Positions 20,502-30,896 are shown, counted from the first letter of the stretch. The stretch: 64,000 nucleotides of DNA from Arthrobacter sp. Hiyo8 (GCA_001549895.1 AP014719.1:1674001-1738000), one strand, 5' to 3'. Numbers and translations are program-made. The notes: a model not told the origin generated them from the letters alone.

Positions 20502-21726
20502 GTGAAGAAGATCCTTAGCGTTTCCGGGGCGATGTTGCTGTTGCTGAGCGCGTTCTCAGCCACAGCACCGGCCGCAGTTGCCCAACCATCTCCGTCCGCC
20601 AACTGGCATGCGGAGAAGGTCTGCGCCGATGTCCCAGCCGGCAATGCGTCGTGTTTTGCGCTCAAGTACGTCGATGATTCGACGACTCCGGGCAAGGCGT
20701 CGCCGGGAGGACAAACCAAACCCGCTTCGAGCACGCCGCCCGCCACCGGCAAGACCCCGCGGACATCCAGAGCGCCTACAACATCACAGGCCTCGCGTCC
20801 GGCGGCAGAACCGTCGCAATCGTGGATGCCTACGGCTATCCGAACCTGGAACGCGATCTCGGCGTTTACCGCTCACAGTTCGGCCTCCCGGCATGCACGG
20901 TCAGCAACGGCTGCCTCACCATCAAGGACCAAAACGGCGGCAACAAGCTTCCCAGGTTCAATTCCGGATGGGCCGACGAAACGGCCCTCGACGTCGACGC
21001 CGTCTCTGCAGCGTGTCCGGACTGCAAGATCCTGGTAGTGCAGGCGACAACAGCGAGCCTCAGCGACCTTGGGACAGCCGTGGCAACGGCCGCAAAACAG
21101 CCCGGCGTCGCGGCGATCTCCAACAGCTACGGCGGCGGGATTCAGCAGACTCCAGCTACGGCACGTACTACAACCACCCGGGCATCGCGGTGACAGCGTC
21201 AACCGGCGACAACGGGTACACCGGCTCGTCCTACCCCGCTTCCTCGAGTTACGTCACCGCCGTGGGAGGCACATCGTTGGTCAAGAACTCCAGTGCACGC
21301 GGGTGGGGCGAATCTGCCTGGTCCGGCTCGGGATCCGGATGCTCAAGTGTCAATGCCGCGTTGCCAGCGGCTGCCACGTTCGGCACGGGCTGTAGCAAGC
21401 GCGCCTCGGCGGACGTCTCCGCCGTCGCAGATCCGCAGACCGGCCTGGCAGTGTACGCGCCGAGCAGCAGCACCACCTCGTCATGGGCCCAGTATGGAGG
21501 GACCAGCCTCTCCTCGCCCCTGATCGCGGCCATGTACGCGCTTTCCGGGAACACAGGCAGCTCCTCGGCACTGGCCAACTCTCTTCCGTACACGAACTCC
21601 GGGAAATTCAATGACGTCGCCTCGGGTTCAACGGGCACGTGCTCCACGAGCCAATGGTGCCTCTCCGGCACCGGATGGGACGGACCCACGGGCGTCGGCA
21701 CTCCGAACGGGGTCGCCGGACTCTAA
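20502..21726 (+). CDS. secreted S53-family (sedolisin-like) serine peptidase (two frameshifts)
   Basis: Exported protease of about 405 residues. A signal peptide is clear: MKKILSVSGAMLLLLSAFSA with an AVA-like cleavage region. The catalytic Glu/Asp segment is WADETALDVDAVSA. The catalytic Ser lies in QYGGTSLSSPLIAAMYALS (the GTS box), and GDNGYTGSSYPASS holds the oxyanion Asp region. The C-terminal calcium-site region is WDGPTGVGTPNG. There is no long prodomain, unlike classic kumamolisins. Frame breaks lie near 20765 and 21145. GTG 20502 follows AGGGAGG. A hairpin terminator follows at 21750. Confidence 0.87.
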
Positions 21727-21749
21727 AAAGCAGTAACTGCCTGAAGGGT

Positions 21750-21773
21750 GGCCGGCGTCCAAGGATGCCGGCC
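21750..21773. terminator. terminator hairpin between peptidase and flgE
   Basis: GGCCGGC at 21750-21756 pairs with GCCGGCC at 21767-21773 around a 10-nt loop, followed by ATCCTTCTGT. It lies 24 bp after the peptidase stop and 30 bp beyond the flgE stop on the other strand, so it may serve both. Confidence 0.6.
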
Positions 21774-21802
21774 ATCCTTCTGTCTGTGAACGGGCAGTCT
21801 CA

Positions 21803-22970
21803 CTAATGCTTCAGGTTCGTCAGCTCCTGCAGGACCTCGTCCGACGTCGTGATGATGCGGGCGTTCGCCTGGAAGCCGCGCTGGGCAACGATCAGGTTGG
21901 TGAATTCCTGGGAGAGGTCAACGTTGGACATCTCAAGGGCCCGGCAGTCAGGGTGCCGAGTCCGGCGTCGCCCGGGCGCCCAACTGGGCCGCGCCGGAGT
22001 TGGCGGTAGCCACATACGTGGAGCTACCGGATTTCTCGAGGCCGCCGGGGTTGGTGAAACGGGCAAGGGCCACGCGGGCCAGAACCTGCTTGCTGCCATT
22101 GCTGAACGAGCCGATGAGTGAGCCGTCGCCGCCGAGGGTGAATGACTCCAGCTTGCCTGCCTCGGATCCGTTCTGGCTGCCGACCGTGAGTGTGCTCATG
22201 GCCGCGAATCCGGTAACAGTGGACATGTCCACCGAGATGCCGCCGACGGTCATGGCACCGCCGAAGTCATCGCACCGTTCGCGAACGTGAGCGTCGAGTT
22301 CCCCGTGGCGCCGTTGGCGTCGGCCCCGGCCACATCCCAGCCTCCCGCAGAGCGGCTGAACGTCAGAGTCAGGCTGCGGGAGGCGCCGTCGGCGTCGTAC
22401 ACCTTGACCTGGCGCTCCACGCTGGTCCCACGGCCGCATCGGACGGCAGGTTGCCGTCCAGCGAGGCCTTGGTGGTGGCGACGGCGGCCGACGTCGTATT
22501 GGGCGAGAGGGCGATCGGGCCAACGGGACCTCCCAAGTTCACGGCGCCGTTGGCGGCAGACCAGCCCTGCAGGATCCCGCCGTCGGGGCTCACCAGACGG
22601 CCGGCCGCGTCCATGTCGAAGGCGCCCGCGCGGGTGTAGAGCTGCTGTCCGGCCTTGCTGGTGATGAAGAACCCGTCGCCGGAGATCATCATGTCAGTGG
22701 CCCGCCCGGTGTTCTGCGATGAACCCTGGCTGAAGTTGGTGCTGACTCCCGCCACGCGTACCCCGAGGCCGATCTGGGCGGGGTTGGTGCCACCGGTCTC
22801 GGCTTGCGGGCGCCGGCGCCCTGGGTCATCTGGGAGAGCGTGTCCTGGAACTGCGTGGAGGAGGCCTTGAAGCCGGCCGTGTTCACGTTGGCGATGTTGT
22901 TTCCCGTGACGTCCAGCATGGCCTGATGGGCACGGAGGCCGGAGATTCCGGAGTACAGCGAACGAAGCAT
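21803..22970 (-). CDS. flgE: flagellar hook protein FlgE (several frameshifts)
   Basis: Hook subunit, exported by the flagellar type III apparatus. The N-terminal rod/hook signature is [20 protein letters not shown] and [20 protein letters not shown]. The next section has [40 protein letters not shown] and the FlgE-type middle ([20 protein letters not shown]). The C-terminus ends [20 protein letters not shown] and [16 protein letters not shown]. At least four frame changes occur (near 22800, 22430, 22260 and 21965). It is last in the minus-strand flagellar operon; no flgF/flgG follows. Confidence 0.92.
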
Positions 22971-23009
22971 GGTGTTGCCTTTCTTCGGGTGGTTCGAGGG
23001 TGTGGAGCG

Positions 23010-23433
23010 TCAGGCGGTTGGCGTGGCAGCGGCGGTCATCCCGCTGATGGAATCAAGCGGAACGTTCACTCCCCGACCGCTACCGTGGGGGTTCCGGCCG
23101 CGAAGGAAACCGAACTCGCGACGCCCGAGCCTTTGTCCCGTCGGCGAGCGCATAGCTGACGTTGTGCCCGATGATCTGTGCCGCGGCACTGCGCATCTGG
23201 AGCGAAAAACTCTCTTTGGCGTCCGCCGTGAGTTCCGTCATTTTCTCCATCATGGACAGCTGGACGGTCTGGTTCATCATCTGGTTGGTGTCCATGGGAG
23301 CGCTCGGGTCCTGGTTCTTCAGCTGAGTCACCAGGAGGGACATGAACATGCTCGAGTCCATGGTCTGCGCGGGTTTGGCTGCGGTGGTTCCGGGCTGGAC
23401 TCCGCTGCTTGCCGCGATGGCTTGGATGGTCAC
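23010..23433 (-). CDS. flgD: hook-capping protein FlgD (two frameshifts)
   Basis: Hook-assembly scaffold. The conserved N-terminal core is MFMSLLVTQLKNQDPSAPMD followed by NQMMNQTVQLSMMEKMTEL and the hydrophobic linker SAAAQIIGHNVSYALADGTK. The C-terminal short Ig-like part is in other frames (GVASSVSFAAGTPTVAVGE, then NVPLDSISGMTAAATPTA), giving about 140 residues, the short actinobacterial form. Breaks are near 23140 and 23065. The GTG start at 23433 lies 17 bp after the fliK stop, with GGAGAG before it; flgE begins 40 bp downstream. Confidence 0.9.
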
Positions 23434-23449
23434 TATTGGCTCTCCTTCA

Positions 23450-24896
23450 TCAGACGAGAATGTCCAGGCTGCTGGTAATGCTTCGGGAAGTACGACGGCG
23501 GTCCGCGCCTGGCGGAGCGACTCGCCGTCGCTGCCCGTGGGAAGGCGGGACTTTCGGCCGGGCGCCGGTCACGGGGTCCGAGCCGCCCGCCCGGCATCGG
23601 CCGGAGCGTTGTGTTCGGACAGGTCGAGGCTCGCGCCGAAGCCCGATTCGCCGAGTCCACGCCGCAGTTCCGGCAGGATGCTGCGTATGGCCTCACGGCC
23701 GGCTTCTCCGGGGCGAACAATTCGATCCGGACCCCTGCGCCTTCGATATGCGCCCGGACAGTCAACGGACCGAGGTCTTCCGGGGAGAGCTTCAAGGTCA
23801 TCACGTGGGAGCCGGGCGCCGCCGATGCAAGCGAGAACAGCGGTGCGGACACTTGGGACAGCAGCTTCGCCGGGTCTGCCTGGAGAGTGGGCGTTGCCAT
23901 GCCGGGAGCGGCTGTCGTAGGAGCCTCCTGAAGTGGCGGCGCCGGCCGCCCACCAACGGAATTCCTGCCTGAATCTCCGAGGGAAGCCGGGTGCCGCGGC
24001 GACTTGCGTGTCCTGCCCAAGGACCGGTGGCGAGTCCCGTTGGGTCCCGGCTTTCCCGACGGGAAGTACGACGGCGGTGCCCGGCTCGCCTGCTTGGGCT
24101 GCGGTCGCGGTGACCCCGGTCGCGAGGCCGGCGGTCAGCGGGTTGATGGGCAGCGAGTTACCGCGGAGCGGGCCGGCGGGTAGCGCGACGGTTGGCGGCG
24201 GGCTACTGGGCAGGGCGCCGGGCATCTGGCTGGCAGGTGCAGCGGCCGGCAACGGGCTGGCCGGCAACGGGCTGGCCGGGATCGGACCAGGCTGGGCTGG
24301 GCTCTGACCAAGGCTCCCGAGCGGCAGCGCAGCCGGCACAGATGCGCCCACCTCCGTTCCAGCCGGCGTCGCCTGAGCGTTGCCCGCGGGCATCCTGACT
24401 GGCAGTCTTGCCGCTGCCGACGTGCCTGCAATGGCTTTGGCCGGGACCGTACTGTCAACGGCACTGTCTTTGGCCGACACAGTAACGCCAGTGCCGCCCG
24501 CCTGCGGAGCAGCGGTCCCGGCCGCGAGTCCACCAGCAACAGCGGCGGCGGCCGCATCAACAGCACCCACCACGGCGGCGCAACAGCACCCACCACAACA
24601 GCACCCGCCACGCCAGCCGCCTCAACCACACCCACAGCATCAACCCTGTCCTTGGCGACCTTCGACGCTTCCGGTTTGGCGGCTCGGGCGACCGGCCCGG
24701 AACCGTCGCCGGCAGGCTCTTCCTGGGCGCCGCCGTCGGGGGTCTGTTGTGCGGTCCCGAGCGAGGTCTTCGCGTCGGACGCCAGCACGCCGTTCATCAC
24801 GGCATCAAACCCGGCAGCCCCGCCGGACTGCTGCACGGGCGAAGAGCCGGGAACAGCCTGACGCGGAACTGCCGCAACAGAGAGTGGCAACGGCAT
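23450..24896 (-). CDS. fliK: hook-length control protein FliK (several frameshifts)
   Basis: Flagellar hook-length ruler. The N-terminal two thirds are low-complexity Ala/Pro/Gly, including the repeated PASPLPASPLPA, typical of FliK. The C-terminal FliK domain has HVMTLKLSPEDLGPLTVRA, VRIELFAPEK and AIRSILPELRRGLGESGFGA. After more frame changes it ends SITSSLDILV at 23450. Breaks are near 24560, 23985, 23700 and 23570. The ATG at 24896 overlaps the stop of the upstream NlpC/P60 gene (TGATG), so translation is probably coupled. Position between fliJ-NlpC and flgD supports the call. Confidence 0.88.
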
Positions 24897-25558
24897 CACG
24901 AGCCTCCCGCGGGGACAATCCGGCGGATCGCAGTCAGATTGGACTGCTGTTCCCACGCATCGCGGATCTGGATGGTCTGGCCGGGGACGGGCGCGTCGAT
25001 CGCTTTGCCGTTGCCGAGGTAGATGGAAATGTGTTCGCCGCCGAAACTCACCAACAGGTCGCCGGGCTTGGCTTGGGCCAAGGATGCCACGGGAGTGCCT
25101 TGCCGCATCTGGTCGCTGACGACGCGCGGCAGATCAACGCCGAGGTCCTTGAAGACGCGCTGCACGAAGCCTGAGCAATCCATGCCCACCGCCGGGTTGG
25201 TGCCGCCCCAGACGTAGGGCACACCGACGTATTTCTTGGCGTCGGCCACCACGGCATCGCCCGTGACAGCGCCGGTGGCCGTGCCTGTACCGGCACTCGA
25301 AAGCGCGCCCGCGATGCCGGAGAGGGCGGCACTGCCGCCGAGCCCCAAGGAAGAAGAGAGCTGGCTCACGTCCGGCGTCGCCGATCCCCCGACGGCGGAG
25401 CTCAGCGCTTGCGCGAAGGACGCCGAGTCGGTGGAAGTGGCCGCGCCCGCGGCAGTGGAAGCGGTGGTGCTCGCGGCAGTTGCCTGAGGGCGGATGCCTT
25501 GGCTGAGTTGCTGCAACATCGACTCGATGCTCTGAATGCGCCCGATGGCCTCGGTCAT
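24896..25558 (-). CDS. NlpC/P60-domain peptidoglycan hydrolase in flagellar operon
   Basis: Cell-wall endopeptidase, probably opening the wall for the flagellar rod or hook, as FlgJ does in Gram-negatives (inference from position). The C-terminal 120 residues form the NlpC/P60 domain: AKKYVGVPYVWGGTNPAVG, the catalytic Cys in MDCSGFVQRVF, and the His in GEHISIYLGNG. The N-terminal 100 residues are Ala/Ser/Thr-rich and begin MTEAIGRIQSIESMLQQL, a segment like the N-termini of other flagellar soluble proteins. No Sec signal peptide is seen, so export through the flagellar machine is possible. Intact. Confidence 0.87.
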   Translation of the reverse strand: MTEAIGRIQSIESMLQQLSQGIRPQATAASTTASTAAGAATSTDSASFAQALSSAVGGSATPDVSQLSSSLGLGGSAALSGIAGALSSAGTGTATGAVTGDAVVADAKKYVGVPYVWGGTNPAVGMDCSGFVQRVFKDLGVDLPRVVSDQMRQGTPVASLAQAKPGDLLVSFGGEHISIYLGNGKAIDAPVPGQTIQIRDAWEQQSNLTAIRRIVPAGGS

Positions 25559-25560
25559 GC

Positions 25561-25984
25561 TCACGAGGTGGCCTTCCGGTGCCACGCGGAGGACGCGATC
25601 TCGTCCAGCACGCCTTGCTCAGCGCGCAGCGCCGAAGCCTCAAATGCGGCGCCGTGCCGGGTTTCGAGCTTCTCGAGTCCTACTGCGCGGCGCTTGGCTT
25701 CGGTATATTCCGCGCGGGCCGCGGCGGCTTCAGCCTCGGCGCTGGCGGACAAGGCGTCAAGCTCGCCAACATGCTTTGCGCGGACGCCCGGGCGGCCGCG
25801 ATGGCCAGGAGAGACGCGGAGCTTCCGGCGCCTCCGGCGGACTCTGCCAGTTCCTCCCGGCGGTGGCTCGGCGGGATCGCAGGGACGCAGACCGGGAGTT
25901 GGCACGGGCCAGTCCACTGGCGGCGGCATCCTGCTGCGTCTGGCGCAAACGCAACAACCCGGCCAGGGAGAATTGACGGTTCAC
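25561..25984 (-). CDS. fliJ: flagellar export protein FliJ (two frameshifts)
   Basis: Small coiled-coil protein that links the FliI ATPase to the export gate. The start MNRQFSLAGLLRLRQTQQDA is typical (basic N-terminus then repeated charged helix), and the rest is Ala/Glu/Arg-rich and heptad-like (LSASAEAEAAAARAEYTEAK, then LEKLETRHGAAFEASALRAE). It ends ASSAWHRKATS. Breaks are near 25870 and 25780. GTG 25984 overlaps the fliI stop (GTGA). Identification rests on sequence character and on position directly after fliI. Confidence 0.82.
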
Positions 25985-27310
25985 GCGGCTCCTTCGAGGC
26001 TTGCTGAGAGGCGGAAGAGTTCCGGCCAGGACTCGCTGTACGGGGTGGATTCGTCCATGCTTTGCTGCAGGAACCCGTTGATGGCAGCTTCGTGGTCCAG
26101 GGCCGCGTCAACCAAGGGATTGCTGCCAGGGTGGTAGGCGCCGACGTCGATCAGGTCCTGGGCGCTGCGCCGCGCGGCGAGGACCCTGCGAAGGGATGCC
26201 GCGAGCGCCGTGCGATCGGCCGAGTTGACCTTGGAGGCCACGCGGGACACCGAGCCAAGGACGTCCACCGAGGGAAAGTGCCCCGTGACGGCGAGCTTCC
26301 GGTCCAGGACCACGTGTCCGTCGAGGATCGAGCGGGCGGCGTCGGCGATCGGTTCGTTGTGGTCGTCGCCGTCCACCAGCACTGTGTAGATACCGGTCAC
26401 GGATCCGGTTTCGGCGGTGCCGGCGCGTTCCAGGAGCCGGGCCAGAACGGAGAAGGTCGACGGCGGGTAGCCGCGGGTAGCGGGGGCTCACCGGCGGAGA
26501 GGCCGATTTCGCGCTGGGCCATGGCCACGCGGGTCAGTGAATCCATCATGAGGACGACGTCCTTGCCGGCTTCGCGGAAGGATTCGGCAATCCGGGTGGC
26601 AGTGACGGCGGCGCGCAGGCGCATCAGGGCAGGCTCGTCGGACGTGGCAACGACCACCACGGAACGGGCCAGGCCTTCGGGGCCGAGGTCGTCTTCCAGG
26701 AACTCGCGAACTTCACGTCCGCGCTCCCCCACCAAGGCAATGACGGACACTTCGGCATCCGTTCCGCGGGCGATCATGGACAACAGCGAGGACTTGCCGA
26801 CCCCCGAGCCCGCGAACAGCCCCATGCGCTGGCCTCGGCCAAGAGTGGCCATGGTGTCCAGGACGCGGACGCCGGTCTGGAGCGGAGTGTCCACCCGGGC
26901 ACGGTGCATGGCCGACGGGGCTTCGTTGTCCAAAGGGACCATAGGACTCGCGGGCATCGGGCCTTTGCCATCGATCGGACGCCCGAGCCCATCGAGTACC
27001 CGTCCGAAGAGGCCACGGCCGGTGGGGACCAGGATCGGAGCGCCCTTGGAACGGGCCGGGTCTCCCGCGGCCACTCCGGTCAACCGTCCCAGCGGCATGC
27101 AGCGGACAGCGCCACTGACCGAGGCGACCACTTCGGCGTCGAGCCCGGGCGCCTCGCCACGGTCACCAGGTCCCCCACCGCGCAGTCCAGTCCGGAGACC
27201 TCCAGGCCAAGGCCGAGGACGGACGTCACGGTACCCACGCGCTGCGGCGCCGCGGCGGCGAGGGCAGAGCGGAAACGGCCTGCGTGCGGCCGGTAGTTGA
27301 TGCCGCTCAT
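25981..27310 (-). CDS. fliI: flagellar export ATPase FliI (two frameshifts)
   Basis: Cytoplasmic ATPase of the flagellar type III export system, about 440 residues. The Walker A is LFAGSGVGKSSLLSMIARG, followed by VIALVGERGREVREF, and the Walker B is DVVLMMDSLTRVAMAQREIG. The YPPS box (RGYPPSTFSVLARLLERAG) is read across the frame change near 26480; a second shift is near 27170. The C-terminal helical domain ends LFRLSASLEGAA. ATG 27310 overlaps the fliH stop (ATGA). Gene order FliH-FliI-FliJ is that of other flagellar loci. Confidence 0.93.
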
Positions 27311-27921
27311 GCGTCTTTCCCCAGCAGGGCTGCCTTGGCCCTGTCCACTGCGGTGCTGAGCCGGGCGTCGAGCCAACCCTGCGGATATTCCGCAATCGCA
27401 TCGCCCGGGTCCAGGGCGGGATCGGCCTTGAGTTCGACGCCGGCCACGTTCCCGACGTCGACGGCGGACAGCGCGGCCAGGTCCGCCGGGTGGAGGCGGA
27501 CCGTGGTCACCGCTTGCACGTCTGAAACCGTTGCCAGAGCCCGGGCCAACGCGGCGCGGGCGGTATTATCGCCGGCGTTGAGTTCGTAACCCAGAATGGC
27601 TTCCGCAAGCTCCATCGCGCTGGCCGCCAACACGTCCTGCGCTTCCTCCAACACGGCACCGCGGTGCTGCCGGGACACTGCGGCCGCCGCCTCGAGCGCT
27701 CGGACAGCTTGCTCCACAGCCAGCTGCCCGGCGTCGAGCATTGCGCGGTGTTCGGCCTCGAATTGTCCGCGAAGGCGGCGCTGTTCCGCGGCCGCAGCCT
27801 GGATCCCGGCCGCGTAGCCCGCCGCGTGTCCCTGGGTGTATCCCCGGTCCTCTTTGCGCGACCTCGCGGCCGGTTGGATGTCCGGGAAAACCACCCTCTG
27901 GAATTCAGCCTCAGTAGACAT
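27307..27921 (-). CDS. fliH: FliH-family flagellar ATPase regulator
   Basis: Negative regulator that dimerises and binds FliI. The 204-residue protein is intact. It begins STEAEFQRVVFPDIQPAA, with an alanine- and glutamine-rich helical middle with repeated Gly/Ala spacing (GYTQGHAAGYAAGIQAAAAE, the FliH GxxxG-type region), and a C-terminal domain typical of V-type ATPase stalk proteins (AILGYELNAGDNTARAALAR, then VRLHPADLAAL). The ATG at 27921 is inside the end of fliG, an 11-bp overlap. It ends in an ATGA overlap with fliI. Confidence 0.87.
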   Translation of the reverse strand: MSTEAEFQRVVFPDIQPAARSRKEDRGYTQGHAAGYAAGIQAAAAEQRRLRGQFEAEHRAMLDAGQLAVEQAVRALEAAAAVSRQHRGAVLEEAQDVLAASAMELAEAILGYELNAGDNTARAALARALATVSDVQAVTTVRLHPADLAALSAVDVGNVAGVELKADPALDPGDAIAEYPQGWLDARLSTAVDRAKAALLGKDA

Positions 27922-28939
27922 AGTCGTCTTCCTCGCCGCGCCGGACCACGATGGCGCCTTCGGCTTCAAGCTCACGGATGGAACGGACAATCTCTGCCCG
28001 GGCTTCTTCAACCTGGGAGGCGCGCACCGGCCCGGCGGAAGCCATTTCGGCTTCCAGGATTTCGAGGTTGCGGCCGGACACGTTGGTGCGCACGGCGTCG
28101 AGAACCACGGCAGGGGCACCCTTCATGGCGACAGCGAGCACTTCGGCATTGACGCCACGAAGGATCTGCTGGATGTCGCGCCGTTCCAATTTCACGATGT
28201 CCACGAAGGTCAGCATCCGGGCGCGCACTTCCGTGGCCAGTTCCGGATCGAGGGTTTCCAGGCCTTCCAGCACGGAACGTTCGGTGTTGACGTCGGAACG
28301 GTTGATGATGTCGACGAGTGGCTGGATGCCGCCGACAATCTCGCTCGACTTCCTTTGCGACATGACGGCTCCGGCACGAACCTTGAGCGTCTCGGCCACG
28401 ATGCCCACGGCCTCCGGCGAAGCCAATCCCATCGTGGCTATGCAACGGGCCACCTCACTGCGTTGCACGTCGCCCAAGCCGGCCATGACCGCGGAAGCCT
28501 TGCCCGGCCGCAAATGCGCCAGGATCAAGGCGATGGTCTGCGGCATCTCGCCGTCGATGAGGGCCAGTAGCTGGCCGGAATCCATCATTTCCAGGAATTC
28601 GAAGGACTTCCCGGCCATCGTGGAGGCGAGACGGTCCATGAAGCCGGCCGCTTTGTCCGCACCGAAGGACGCTTCCAGGAGCCCGACGGCGAATTCCTGG
28701 CCGCCGCGGGCCGTCCGGCGTCCGCTGACCGCAAGGTCGTGGAATTCCGTCATGACGTGGTCTGCCACGGATGAGGAAACGCGGCGCAAGCGTACGATCT
28801 CGGCGGCGATGTCCTCGGCCTCGGATTCGGAGAACTGGGTCATGACGGACGCTGCGCTCGCAGGGCTCATCTGCATGAGCACCACCGCCACCTTCTGGGC
28901 GCCGGTCAAGCCGCCTACGTCCAACTCCCCCGCCCTCAT
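27911..28939 (-). CDS. fliG: flagellar motor switch protein FliG
   Basis: Rotor protein of the C-ring that contacts the stator; 342 residues, intact. The N-domain is LTGAQKVAVVLMQMSPASAA, the middle has the EHPQ-like box region IDGEMPQTIALILAHLRPGK, and the C-domain has the charged torque helix segment ARMLTFVDIVKLERRDIQQI followed by LAVAMKGAPAVV. The Gly-Gly linker region and the end REL-EAEGAIVVRRGEE are as expected. It overlaps fliF by 4 bp and fliH by 11 bp, showing tight coupling. Its partners FliM and FliN are not in the window. Confidence 0.95.
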   Translation of the reverse strand: MRAGELDVGGLTGAQKVAVVLMQMSPASAASVMTQFSESEAEDIAAEIVRLRRVSSSVADHVMTEFHDLAVSGRRTARGGQEFAVGLLEASFGADKAAGFMDRLASTMAGKSFEFLEMMDSGQLLALIDGEMPQTIALILAHLRPGKASAVMAGLGDVQRSEVARCIATMGLASPEAVGIVAETLKVRAGAVMSQRKSSEIVGGIQPLVDIINRSDVNTERSVLEGLETLDPELATEVRARMLTFVDIVKLERRDIQQILRGVNAEVLAVAMKGAPAVVLDAVRTNVSGRNLEILEAEMASAGPVRASQVEEARAEIVRSIRELEAEGAIVVRRGEEDDYVY

Positions 28940-30555
28940 ACGGACTGCCTTTCATCCATGAGCCCGCGCAGGTAATCGGCGGTCCGGGCGGGGTTCTCGG
29001 CAACCATGGCTTCAATCTGTGCCCGCCGCCGTTCGCCGTCGAGAGCCTCAGCGCCTGGCATCGGCAACGCCGGGACCGGATGCACCGGCGGCAGTTCGAT
29101 CGCCGAGGTGGCGGGCGGTCCTTCGAGCGCCGGGGTCGAGACCGCTTGAGGCAGCATCTCGTAGTCAAGGCGTTCGCCAAGGTCAACCGGTTCGCGGTGC
29201 TGCCGGCGCCGCAGGAGGATCAGCACGAGCACGATCAGCGCTACGACTGCCAGCAGGATGCTGCCCGCGAGAATGAGCGTGTTCATCAAATCCGACTGTT
29301 GCTTGGCGTCGGCTTGCGATTTGGCCGCGCCCAGTGCCTGGGCCGCCGCGTCTGCGGCCGAGGTACTGAAGGGCAGCACTTCGACTGTCACCACGTCGCC
29401 GCGGGTGGGATCGACGCCGGCCGCGGAAGTGACGAGGGCCTTGACCGAGTTGACGTTGAGTCCGGCCGCCGCCGACTGGTTGATGGCCACCGAGATGGTC
29501 TGGCGTTTCACGGCGCCTTGCGGAATGGTGCGGTCTTCGGTGACTTTGTTGACGGCGTTGTTCTTGGTGGTGTCGCTGGAATCGAACGTTCCGTTGCCGT
29601 TGGTGCCGCCCGGCACGGCAATGTTGTCCGGGCCAAGGACACCGGAGGCGCCGCCGCCGGTTCCCGTGTACTTCTCGGTCTTGGTGGTCTCGCTGAGCGG
29701 AGCGGCATCCTTGGCGGTGGAGAACGTCTCGCTGCGCTGCTGCGCGGACTCGGCGGTCACGTCGGCCGCGACGGCGACGGTGGCGTTGCCCGGTCCCACG
29801 ACCCTATCGAGTACTGCCTTCACCGAATCGGAGGTGCGCTGTTGGTAGTCGGCGGCTTGCTTGGCGGAGGAGCCCGTGGCTCCGCCTCCCACCGTGGAGA
29901 GGACGTTGCCCTGGGAATCCACCACGGTCACGTTCGTTGGCTTCAGGTTTTCGATCGCGGCGGACGTCAAGTGCACGATCGCCTGGACCTTATCGGCGGA
30001 CAGGGTGATGCCCGGCTGTGTTTCCACGAACACGGATGCCGTCGCGTCCGGAGCCTTGTCAACGAACACCGTTTTGGCCGGAAGGGCCAACTGCACGGCG
30101 GCTGTCTTCACGCCGTCCATGGCCTGGATGGTGGTGGCGAGTTCACCCTCGAGCGCGCGTTTGTAGGTAACCGATTGCTGGAATTCGGACGAGGTTACGC
30201 CGAGCTTGTCGAGCAGCGAATAGCCGGTGGCCGCGGCCGCCGGAAGACCGGCCGCGGCGGCTTTCAGCCGTTCGTCGTTGACCTTGTCATCGGGGACGAG
30301 GATGGTGGAACCGCCGTTGCTGAGCTCGTACGGGACATTGTCCTTGCGCAGCTGCTCCACGATCCCGTTGGCATCCGTGTCCTTCAAACCGGAGAACAAC
30401 GGCGAGTAAGACGGCTTGCCCAACCATGCTGACAGGGCCACTCCGCCGAGCACCAGGACGGCGATGCCGATGATGGCGATGGTGCGCTGCCCTGCCGTGA
30501 ACCCCTTGAATCCATCGCCCATCTTGCGGAAGAAGGCGGCAATCTGTGGAGGCAT
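28936..30555 (-). CDS. fliF: flagellar MS-ring protein FliF
   Basis: Membrane ring protein on which the basal body assembles; 539 residues, intact. The first membrane helix is TIAIIGIAVLVLGGVALSAW, after which come the ring-building motifs YSPLFSGLKDTDANGIVEQL and VTSSEFQQSVTYKRALEGEL, and the central domain VHLTSAAIENLKPTNVTVVD. A second helix (LILAGSILLAVVALIVLVLI) precedes the cytoplasmic FliG-binding tail, which ends YLRGLMDERQSV. The start touches the fliE stop. All features match family length. Confidence 0.96.
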   Translation of the reverse strand: MPPQIAAFFRKMGDGFKGFTAGQRTIAIIGIAVLVLGGVALSAWLGKPSYSPLFSGLKDTDANGIVEQLRKDNVPYELSNGGSTILVPDDKVNDERLKAAAAGLPAAAATGYSLLDKLGVTSSEFQQSVTYKRALEGELATTIQAMDGVKTAAVQLALPAKTVFVDKAPDATASVFVETQPGITLSADKVQAIVHLTSAAIENLKPTNVTVVDSQGNVLSTVGGGATGSSAKQAADYQQRTSDSVKAVLDRVVGPGNATVAVAADVTAESAQQRSETFSTAKDAAPLSETTKTEKYTGTGGGASGVLGPDNIAVPGGTNGNGTFDSSDTTKNNAVNKVTEDRTIPQGAVKRQTISVAINQSAAAGLNVNSVKALVTSAAGVDPTRGDVVTVEVLPFSTSAADAAAQALGAAKSQADAKQQSDLMNTLILAGSILLAVVALIVLVLILLRRRQHREPVDLGERLDYEMLPQAVSTPALEGPPATSAIELPPVHPVPALPMPGAEALDGERRRAQIEAMVAENPARTADYLRGLMDERQSV

Positions 30556-30896
30556 CAGGCCTGCATCCTCATGATCTCGTTGAACGCGTCAACGCCCTTG
30601 TTCCGCACCGTGGAGACAAGCTCCATGGTGATCTGGGCGCGGGTGGCAGCGATTGTCGCCTTGTGGATATCGTCAAGGTTGCCCGTTACCGCGGACACGG
30701 CCAGCTGGTTCGACGTCGACTGCAGTGACTGGAGGTTGTCCACGGCACCAGTCAGCGCCGTCGCAAAGCCGTTGCCGTCCGAAGTTCCCGCGACTCCGGT
30801 TACGTTGCCGGCGCCGCCCAGGTAGCCGGTGCCGGTGACGCCCTGCACGGAAAGTCCCCCGCCGCCTTGAATTGCGCCGATCGGGTCCAAAGCCAT
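30555..30896 (-). CDS. fliE: flagellar hook-basal body protein FliE
   Basis: Small rod component joining the MS ring to the rod; 113 residues, intact. The diagnostic C-terminal helix is DDIHKATIAATRAQITMELV followed by STVRNKGVDAFNEIMRMQA, ending in the family's EIMRMQ. The N-terminus is Gly/Val-rich and variable. It shares its stop/start with fliF and flgC (1-bp overlaps), so it belongs to one transcript with flgB-flgC upstream. Confidence 0.95.
   Translation of the reverse strand: MALDPIGAIQGGGGLSVQGVTGTGYLGGAGNVTGVAGTSDGNGFATALTGAVDNLQSLQSTSNQLAVSAVTGNLDDIHKATIAATRAQITMELVSTVRNKGVDAFNEIMRMQA

Noticed and set aside
29080-30432. 450-codon open frame on the plus strand
   Set aside because: Antisense to fliF, which matches its family over its whole length.
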